Shown: positions 50,152 through 57,414 of the stretch, in pieces
How positions within the stretch are numbered: position 1 is the stretch's first letter
How the letters are laid out: every line of letters begins with the position of its first letter
Source of the DNA: Entrophospora sp. SA101
Lineage: Eukaryota > Glomeromycota > Glomeromycetes > Entrophosporales > Entrophosporaceae
DNA length: 57,414 bases
Assembly (NCBI GenBank): GCA_958430865.1
Contig: CAUDNR010004160.1
Span: 1 to 57,414, forward strand
Reading direction: 5' to 3'
Notes under the pieces: generated by a model
Database searches by the model: none
The model's input: the letters and a program-made list of their open reading frames with translations, nothing else
What the model was told of the DNA's origin: nothing
Program-made: the position numbers and the translations under genes

Positions 50152-52776
50152 ATGATTAATTACAAAAATAATAACCCAAATACACAAAAAAAATCATTAC
50201 TAAATATAATGGCACACAATATACGTGGTCTTAATGACCCAACCAAACAATATATGTGGATAAATTATTGTAAAGAGGAAGAATATGACATAATAGGCAC
50301 AATAGAAACAAAATTGACTCCAGACAAAGATAAATATATATATCAAAAGGATGACAAATACAAGGCATATTGGTCATCAAACATTACACCAAAAGGAGGA
50401 GTTGGAATACTCATAAGTAAAGAACTGGTGCCACACATATACAAAGTTCACTACATTGAAGGTTATGCAATAAGAGTGGATTTCTTGTTCAAAGGCACCA
50501 ATGGATTATGCATCATAATCATTTATAGCCCAAATGATAAAAAAACAAAAAAAATTGAAGTAGAAGGGAAAATAATAAAATGGTTAAATGAATTAAACCG
50601 AATCAATAACAATGTTATAATTTTAGGTGATTTCAATGCAACTCCCAACCCAAAAAAAGATAGAAAAGGAAAGAGAAATTCATCAATACCAGAATCCTAT
50701 TTGTTGAAAGAGATGGTGAAATCAAATTGGATTGATGTGATGCGTTATTTTCATGATGAAGAAGAAAAATATACATGGAGAAATAATGAAAATGCTAGTA
50801 GAATAGATCAAGTATGGATGGAAAGCAACAGTATGAACCTGATCCACACATATATACAACAAGATGCAGGACTGATCACCACCAGTGATCATGATATAAT
50901 AGGATGTAAAATACAAAATTTACAGAAAAATAATAATTGTGGAAAAAATACAATATCAAATCATCAAAGATCAATTTTTAACTTTAAAACCACCACATCA
51001 AAAGAGTGGGAAAACTATCAAATAAACTTAGAAGAACGACTTAAAAATTCCCAACTATCTACTGATACACTCAAAATCATTCAAGACAACAAACAAAAAA
51101 CAAACATATTAGAGTCCTATTGGCAAAGAATGAGTGAATGTATATGGAAAGCAGCAAAACAAACTTTACCAAACAAAAAAACCAAATCCAAAAAAATAAT
51201 AAAGGAACAACAGGGAAAAGAAGAAATTATAGCATACAAACAAATGCAAGTAATCAGGAAGTTAATAGCAAGAGTTAAAAGAAGAGACATAACTAATAAC
51301 CTACTACCACAAGATATAAACTTCATTAATTACAAAATAAAAGAATTACAAGCAGAGGTTGACATACAAATACCTAATCTCCCAGAAATAATTGAAAATA
51401 TTAATATAGATATATGGGTTAAAGAGATGTGGTCAATATGGAAAGCCATTTTCAAATCAAAACAAATTGCTCAACAAACATATATAAGGAACAAAATAGA
51501 CCAAGCAATCAATGAAAGATGTAGGAATATGGAACTAGATCCTAGAAGAATGATAAACAGTATATTAGAAAGGAATAGGAAACCTTTGATCATTGATAAA
51601 ATAATAGACGATGGAAATTCTAACCCAATAATGATCACAGAACCAGAAGAAATCCTAAAGAAAACAAAAAAATATTTTGAAAAATCAGCTCAACAAAGAA
51701 GTCAAGATCGTGTAGAATTCATAAGAGTTTGGTCAGAACAATATCAACCAAAAAAAGAAATAGATAAAAACTGGTATGATCAAATCATGAAACAAATAGG
51801 CAGAGAGGAATTAATGGAGACGTTAACCAAATGTAATAACCAAAAAGCTGCAGGAGAATCAGGTATCCCATATGAACTTCTAAAAAAAATGGGGGAAAAT
51901 AATATACCATATCTCCTAACAATGCTCAACCTATGTATACTCAAGTTAAACATACCTAATAATTGGAAAAATACAATGATATACCCAATACCAAAAAAGG
52001 CAAACTGGGAAGGAAAATTGGCAGATATAAGACCAATAACCCTAATAGAAACAACCAAAAAAATACTGACTAAGATCCTCACATCAAGGTTGAATAAGAT
52101 CCTGGTTAAAAATGAAATTCTCAAAGGAAATAATTGTGCCGCATTACCAGGTACCAGCACACATGAACCACTACATATATTAAACAATATTATGGAAGAT
52201 GCAAGGGAGAAAAAGAAAGAGCTCTGGTTGCTCTTTCTTGACATAAGCAAAGCTTATGATTCAATGAGTATTTATATGTTAGAAAAAGCCCTAAGCAGAA
52301 TTAAAATCCCAGATAATTTTAAAGATTTATGTCTAAACACATTAAAAAATAGACAAAGCAAAATAATTACAAGTGTGGGATTAACAAGTAACTTCAGAGT
52401 TGAAGATGGGATAGAGCAAGGAGAAGCATGGTCACCTATATTATGGCGTATCTTCTATGACCCACTCCTTTGTGAGTTAGATAAATTCAGTCAGCATGGT
52501 TATCAGATGAAAACTCAATATAGATTAGATATGGGGCAAGAGTCAACATGTATAATAAATAAAATAATAACTCATGCAGCATTCATGGATGATACAACTT
52601 TAATAGGGAACAATTTAGAAGGTATGACCAGACTACACCAAATTACAAAATCCTTCTATAAAGCCAATGACATTAAAGATAACCCAAATAAATCTGTGTT
52701 AATAAATATAAATGCAAAGGAAGAAGAAATGCAGTTGGATGGCCATAACAAAATCACCGCAATAAAAAAAAAGTGA
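50152..52776 (+). CDS. LINE ORF2, first part: APE endonuclease and reverse transcriptase
   Basis: 874 residues to a TGA after an A9 run. The N-terminal AP-like endonuclease has N in MAHNIRGLND, catalytic E52 (IGTIETKL), GDFNATP, RIDQVWM and the terminal TSDHDIIG. The reverse transcriptase follows: NQKAAGESGIPYELLK, IRPITLIETTKKILTKIL, motif A FLDISKAYDSM (D697), EQGEAWSP, and motif C FMDDTT (D813, D814). The reading continues in another frame at 52773 (ESARYLGILIDGDGKIKS), so the stop is caused by a single-base length difference in the A run (52764-52772). One A fewer would restore it. Confidence 0.9.
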   Translation: MINYKNNNPNTQKKSLLNIMAHNIRGLNDPTKQYMWINYCKEEEYDIIGTIETKLTPDKDKYIYQKDDKYKAYWSSNITPKGGVGILISKELVPHIYKVHYIEGYAIRVDFLFKGTNGLCIIIIYSPNDKKTKKIEVEGKIIKWLNELNRINNNVIILGDFNATPNPKKDRKGKRNSSIPESYLLKEMVKSNWIDVMRYFHDEEEKYTWRNNENASRIDQVWMESNSMNLIHTYIQQDAGLITTSDHDIIGCKIQNLQKNNNCGKNTISNHQRSIFNFKTTTSKEWENYQINLEERLKNSQLSTDTLKIIQDNKQKTNILESYWQRMSECIWKAAKQTLPNKKTKSKKIIKEQQGKEEIIAYKQMQVIRKLIARVKRRDITNNLLPQDINFINYKIKELQAEVDIQIPNLPEIIENINIDIWVKEMWSIWKAIFKSKQIAQQTYIRNKIDQAINERCRNMELDPRRMINSILERNRKPLIIDKIIDDGNSNPIMITEPEEILKKTKKYFEKSAQQRSQDRVEFIRVWSEQYQPKKEIDKNWYDQIMKQIGREELMETLTKCNNQKAAGESGIPYELLKKMGENNIPYLLTMLNLCILKLNIPNNWKNTMIYPIPKKANWEGKLADIRPITLIETTKKILTKILTSRLNKILVKNEILKGNNCAALPGTSTHEPLHILNNIMEDAREKKKELWLLFLDISKAYDSMSIYMLEKALSRIKIPDNFKDLCLNTLKNRQSKIITSVGLTSNFRVEDGIEQGEAWSPILWRIFYDPLLCELDKFSQHGYQMKTQYRLDMGQESTCIINKIITHAAFMDDTTLIGNNLEGMTRLHQITKSFYKANDIKDNPNKSVLININAKEEEMQLDGHNKITAIKKK

Positions 52777-55372
52777 AAGTGCCAGATACTTAGGTATCCT
52801 GATAGATGGTGATGGAAAAATAAAATCACAAAAGAATAAAACATTAGAATTTAGTAGAACTGCAGCAGCTATTGCTAGGAAAAAATCAATTACAGAATTA
52901 CAAGTGACCTACCTTTTCAATAAAGTGATAATACCAGCAATAGAATATAAATTACAACTTTGCATATTATCAAAACAAGAATGTATTCAAATAATGAATC
53001 CATTTTTACAACTCTTTAAAGTGAAAGCTAAATTAGTAAGGTCATTTCCAACAAGTGCAATTAAAAATATAAGATTATACAATTTAACAGATTTACATAA
53101 CCTGCAAACACAACATCATGTAACAAAATTAATAATTAGGTTAAATAGCAAAGGGCTTATGGGTGATACAACTAATATAAGATTACTTGATTTACAAAAT
53201 AAAATATGGAGTGATAAATGTATATTGCAACATATCCCAACAGATCCAATACCAAGAGGTATAAACCTAATTTATGATATATTGCAATTAGCAAAAGATG
53301 CTGCAATCACATTTTGTAATCATGGAACAAATGACAATACACATTCATTCAACAGTGAATCATCAACAATTAAAGAGATCCTCAACAATTATAAACTATT
53401 TAAGCAAGGCCTAACCTTCCTGCAAAAATACAACATTAGGTTTATCAAACAATTAATATTAACTGATGGCATTACATTAATAAAGTGGCAACATTTAAAA
53501 TCAAAAGTAGGAGCCAAACTAGTAGGTAAAAAACCTAATTGGTTCAAAACATTAGAAAATAAATTGATATGTAACACACTAACTAGAGTCATCATACCAG
53601 AACATAGAATAATGATAGATGATACTAAAGAAAGCTCACACAACTGGAACTATATAAATAATAATAATAATAATAAAAATACAATGTCAGCAGCTATAGA
53701 TTACAATAAAGTAATTTTTGGAAAAGAGGTTAAAAAAATTAAAATAGAAGACAAAAGATACTTGATCTTACAACACCATGAAGAAGTCAAATCAATATCA
53801 GCCACAACTTCACCTAGTACAGAAACATGGCAGTCACCAAAATTAAATCATTGTACAGGTTGTTCATTAGATGAAAACCATATTGTAAATATGTATCACA
53901 ATCAGAGAAAACAATGTCATATAATGGTACATGATGATAAAACAATCAAGGTACCATACATGAGACAAAATAATTATATTACAAAAGTTCACATTCAATC
54001 AACAAAAAATGAAATAGAAAACCAAATTAAGGAAAAATACAGGAGGAGCATTAACACAAGTGAACACAATCAATCAATGATAGTAGAAACCCAATTACCC
54101 AAAGGAATAAACTACATTAGAAACTTATTTAATAGTAATGAAATAACAGAAGTACTAATCAATACATATGAAAAAAATGTGAATGAAACATCTGAAGAGT
54201 ATAGTTTTTACACAGATGGATCAGTAAAACAAATAGGAACATTAAACACATGTAGTGGAATTGCTTGGTTACAAACAACAGGAGCAGCAAAAGGTACAAT
54301 ATTTAAAGCCCAAATTCAAAACTGGCATTCCTCACTAAAAGCAGAAATGATGTCAATATTTAGCGCAATATTAACAGTTCCTGAAAATAGTTCAATAAAT
54401 ATTTATACTGATAGCCTTTCATTCATTAATAAATATAATACAATGAGTAAGATGGAAGAGGAAAATAGCATTAGAAACCACCTGAAGCAGAAATATAATG
54501 ACCTATGGATAACAATAATCAATTATATAAAAGAGGGAAATTTAGACATAAATTTTATAAAAGTTAAAGCACATAAACAAGAACACCATAACAATGTAGT
54601 AGACAAACTTGCTAAAGAAGGAACAACTAGTACCAATCTTGAATATAAGGTGGATAGAAAATATAATTTAACATATAATGCATTTTGGAAAAACAATCTA
54701 ATTCAAAAACCCCTAAGAGGCTTCATCAAGAAACTAGGACAAGTAGAACAGTTTGCAACATGGGTACTTATAAATAGAAATTTGAATCTGTGGGCAGAGA
54801 TAGAATTTCATGAGATTGATTGGGAAAGCACATGGTTCAATATCTTTGGTGCAGAAAAGGCCACAAAAGCAGATCTACACTATAAAAGCTTATTTCTAAG
54901 GATATATAAAGTTAAACTTTTACATAACGAATTACCAACTCTAACAAACCTCAAAATAAGACAACCAAAAGTATATATAACTAATTGGTGTCCTAGATGT
55001 AACCTAGAAAAGGAAGATATACATCACATCTGGTCATGTCCAAGTAACACAACTGAAATGCCAGATATAATTGAGAAAGAAATTAGAGACACAATTACAA
55101 AATTAAAATCAAAAAACAAAAATATTAATTGTAAAATGGCAAAAGAAAAAATTAAAAATCTACCATACTTCAATGGGAAAAATGATCTTAAACCTGTCAA
55201 AAAAGAAATAAAATTAAAACACATACTCAAGGGGTTGGTCCCAAGAAGCCTGAGTAAAGCCATTGAAGGATTGAACATAAACAGTCATAACAGTAAGAAA
55301 ATAGCTAGAAGGTTAGTCCGAAAAATAATATCAGTAACCAGAGAAAAAAATTTGGATAGAGAGATGCAATGA
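52773..55372 (+). CDS. LINE ORF2, second part: RT thumb, RNase H and C-terminal zinc motif
   Basis: Continuation of ORF2 in the next frame, open to TGA at 55370-55372. It holds the RT thumb (ARYLGILIDGDGKIKS, then VTYLFNKVIIPAIEYK) and an RNase H domain with the expected acidic residues: FYTDGS (about 54210), the E in SSLKAEMMSI, IYTDSLSF and VVDKLAKEG. A CPRC...HHIWSC zinc-like motif (about 54990-55035), found near the C-terminus of many LINE ORF2 proteins, follows. Apart from the A9 frame change I see no stop in its ~865 codons, so the element could have been active very recently. Confidence 0.88.
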
Positions 55373-55802
55373 GGTGATAAAGTGGGAGAAGGAAATAGGA
55401 ATAGAAAAAAATATGAAGTATAAAACAAAAATAATTAATAACACAGTTACTAGTGATGGTATTGATGATCATAAAAATATCAATAATAGTAATAATAAAA
55501 ATAATGTTAATAATACTAGTAATCAAAGTGTAAATAATATCAACAAATTAAGTATTAGTATAATTAAAAATTATATAGAAAAGGGGATGAGTATGGAGGG
55601 TAGTTGTGGGGTTTTCCTGGGACATTAGGTCTGGACCACTCCCATGTATATTATACGTGTGGTGGTAGGTCGCGGTTTAAAATACAGGTTCGTAAGTTAG
55701 ATCGAGTTAGTTTTATTTTGTTCTAATATAAATGTATAGATATATATAATCATGTATATTGAAAATCATTAACATAAATAAACTAATCAGACCTCACTGA
55801 AC
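55373..55802 (+). other. LINE 3' untranslated region
   Basis: Follows the ORF2 stop. It includes a frame (55374-55628) rich in Asn with no motif, then GGTCTGGACCACTCCC (about 55629-55644) and AT-rich sequence up to the A tail. Confidence 0.6.
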
Positions 55803-55892
55803 AAAAAAAAAAAAACAAACAAAAATCATGTGACCATAAAATTTTTATTGCATTTTTGATTGGGAATTTTTCCCAAAATGGGCGGTGTGGCG

Positions 55893-55922
55893 CAGAAAGT
55901 TGTGGGACTAAGTGACTTGCAC
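55893..55922 (+). pseudogene. Scrap of the packaging ATPase
   Basis: Thirty bases encode QKVVGLSDLH, matching the segment just before Walker B in 47576-48100 with the opposite orientation. Here the first codon is CAG, where the other copy has the stop TAA. It is joined directly to a kinase exon at 55923. Confidence 0.65.
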
Positions 55923-56609
55923 TATATAAATTATGATAATGAAAGAATTAGCAAAGATATGCCTGTGGCATTAAAAAAATTAAATAATTTCTGATGAATT
56001 TCTTATTGAGGTAAATTATTTACTTTTCTATATATTTTCAGGTTTTTTAAATATTATTGAATTATAATTAAATATTTTATTTGTTATTTTAGCTCAAAAA
56101 TTATACAAAGTTTTATGATAAAGTATATATTTATGGATTAACACAAGATCCAATTACAAAAGAATATATCTCTGTGATGCATTACATGGAAGATGGTAGT
56201 CTTCAAAATGATGAATATTCTGATAAAAGAAGGGTATATCTTGGAGAATGTTCAACATGCAATAGATATAATACTGATTATTCATGGTGTCAATCATGTG
56301 ATCCAAAGTTGTTAACTGAAGGATGGACTAGTGGTAATGAGACATTAGATGAATTAATTAAAAGTACACAACTTAAAGCAACTGAGTATGATAATAATTG
56401 GTATCTTCAATGGATTCCTTATAATTATTTGACAAATATTGAAAAGATTGGTGAAGGTGGGTTTGCAATTATATCCAAAGCTACTTGGTTAAATGGTTAT
56501 AAAAGTATAAATTATTATAATGATGAAAGAAGAATTAGCAAGGATATGCCTGTGGCATTAAAACAACTACATAATTCACAGAATATTTCTGATGAATTTC
56601 TTAATGAGG
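55923..56609 (+). pseudogene. Chimeric TKL-like kinase: truncated N-lobe fused to a second kinase N-terminus
   Basis: First comes a damaged N-lobe exon (NYDNERISKDMPVALKKL, then a small deletion and SDEFL, donor near 56011). The next exon, from about 56094, reads LKNYTKFYDKVYIYGLTQDP and SVMHYMEDGSLQ. In the same frame it runs into NDEYSDKRRVYLGECSTCNR, WCQSCDPKLLTEGWTSGN, WIPYNYL, IGEGGFAIISKATW and VALKQLHNSQ, ending at a GTAAAT donor (56610). So one kinase is cut after its hinge region and joined to the N-terminal zinc-like module of another. The expected downstream exons are replaced by the CK1-like copy 3. Probably not functional. Confidence 0.72.
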
Positions 56610-56650
56610 TAAATAAATTATTTTTATTTTTATCTGTTTTACGTTTCTTT

Positions 56651-57414
56651 AGCATTTTTTTATTTTTTGGTATATGCTTTCCTGTTTTTTGATCGATATA
56701 GTATGCAGCCAGTCCAAAATCAACAAGAAAAGTCTTGTATTTTCTTCCAACCAGCATTTGGATTTTTTTGGATCTGGGGCTATCATTAACTAAATCAAAT
56801 ATATTTGGTTCTGCTAGCTGATCTAAAGGTATCGGAAAATTGTTTTCGAGTAGGAAATTGTCTGGCTTTATATCACGATAAATGATTCCTTTACTATGGA
56901 CATATTCCATAATTTTTACCTATATATATAAATCATTTGATTTATATATATATATATATATAAAAATAATTAATAATTAAATTTAGGTAATATTATATGA
57001 ATCCGTATAATAATAAATTTATATATCTATGTATACTATTTTATATCTTATACACACCATTTGAATTGAAACATTGCTTACGAAATCTACAGGCAAAGTA
57101 CAGAATGCTTTTGACAACATACGTAAACTTGGGCCTAACATGTCCATAACAATGCAATTCCAACCCAATTTCTCACCATACCAATAAACTTTAGGAATAT
57201 GATCTTTTTAATAAACGCATAATAATCAATTAGCATAATATGAAAAGGTAATTTGAATATTCGAAGTTATTAAAAAAAATTTACCATGTCCTTCTAATGA
57301 TTTTAAGAACTTGTATTCATCTGGTAGTTGAGGACTGTAAACAATTGTTTCTTCTCTTTTAAGAGCATATAGTTCTTTTGTTCTAATGTGTTTAGCTATT
57401 AAGATGAGGAGTAA
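56651..57414 (-). pseudogene. Truncated third copy of the CK1-like kinase gene
   Basis: Matches 10590-11353 at an offset of 46061 with few substitutions. Exon 4 is cut (56651-56919, ending within PKNKKML). Exon 3 (57058-57203) and exon 2 (57285-57395) follow, and the window then ends. Differences from copies 1 and 2 include an (AT)n change at 56950-56962 and an Ile to Arg codon change in exon 2. The C-terminal half of the kinase domain and the whole tail are missing. The N-terminal exon would lie outside the window. Confidence 0.85.

Larger units (their letters stand above)
48332..55813 (+). mobile_element. Near-complete non-LTR retrotransposon (LINE, RNase H-bearing)
   Basis: About 7.5 kb: a 5' leader (48332-48462), ORF1 (48463-50124), ORF2 (50152-55372 with one frame shift), a 3' UTR and a terminal A-rich tail (55803-55813). 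AACAAACAAAAATC occurs on both flanks (48318-48331, 55814-55827) and is my candidate target duplication, though it is A-rich and so not decisive. ORF1 with RRM-like domains and a CCHC knuckle, plus ORF2 with APE endonuclease, RT and RNase H, place it near the Tad/I groups. The element is long, continuous and lightly damaged, so it inserted recently. It sits between two scraps of the packaging ATPase. Confidence 0.9.

Overview
The window is AT-rich eukaryotic DNA. Its genes have several short introns (mostly about 50-260 bp) and asparagine-rich, low-complexity protein segments. It also carries protein families I recognise as lineage expansions of arbuscular mycorrhizal fungi. The best fit is a glomeromycotan such as Rhizophagus. 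That is inference from gene content, not a database match. Two 10-N scaffold gaps lie at 33462-33471 and 44940-44949, and the DNA on the two sides of each does not belong together in an obvious way.

Layout. 0.4-5.2 kb: SAP18 (+) faces a FRAY/OSR1-type STE20 kinase (-) whose tail carries five RFx[V/I] motifs. 6.0-6.6 kb: a decayed E2 ubiquitin-conjugating enzyme. 7.3-8.0 kb: PHO88/SND3 (-). 8.4-11.5 kb: a casein-kinase-1-like gene (-) with a long Asn-rich tail. 12.8-19.2 kb: a repeat field with a 19-bp minisatellite, a TA-flanked MITE that keeps a transposase remnant, a 154-bp hAT MITE with a perfect 8-bp target duplication, a 222-bp long-inverted-repeat element, a broken lineage-specific gene and a dead hAT transposase. 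19.7-25.4 kb: ribosomal protein eL30 (-) divergent from an OS-9/Yos9 ER lectin (+), then a T1-type BTB gene and ribosomal protein eS26. 26.4-27.1 kb: two kinds of local repeats. 28.0-31.5 kb: ERV46 (-) divergent from a CDC50-family flippase subunit (+). 31.9-33.5 kb: fragments of the expanded TKL-like kinase family, ending in a gap.

33.5-38.0 kb repeats 8.25-12.8 kb at a constant offset of 25218, including the whole CK1-like gene. A third, truncated copy of that gene begins near 56.65 kb and runs off the window. 38.6-39.5 kb is another lineage-specific repeat gene remnant. 41.7-43.0 kb holds pieces of an Mgm1/OPA1-type dynamin. 43.0-44.9 kb is RVB2 (-), cut by the second gap.

46.2-48.1 kb holds two neighbouring decayed reading frames, one clearly an A32/FtsK-HerA-like packaging ATPase as in Polinton-type elements or large DNA viruses. 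They contain premature stops but no visible frameshift. 48.3-55.8 kb is a nearly complete LINE with ORF1, ORF2 and a candidate 14-bp target duplication, whose ORF2 is split by one base at an A9 run. From 55.9 kb a scrap of the same ATPase is joined to chimeric kinase exons, which run into the third CK1-like copy.

The housekeeping genes do not form one pathway. Several act on the secretory system: PHO88/SND3 (membrane-protein targeting), OS-9 (ER quality control), ERV46 (ER-Golgi cargo) and CDC50 (P4-ATPase flippases).
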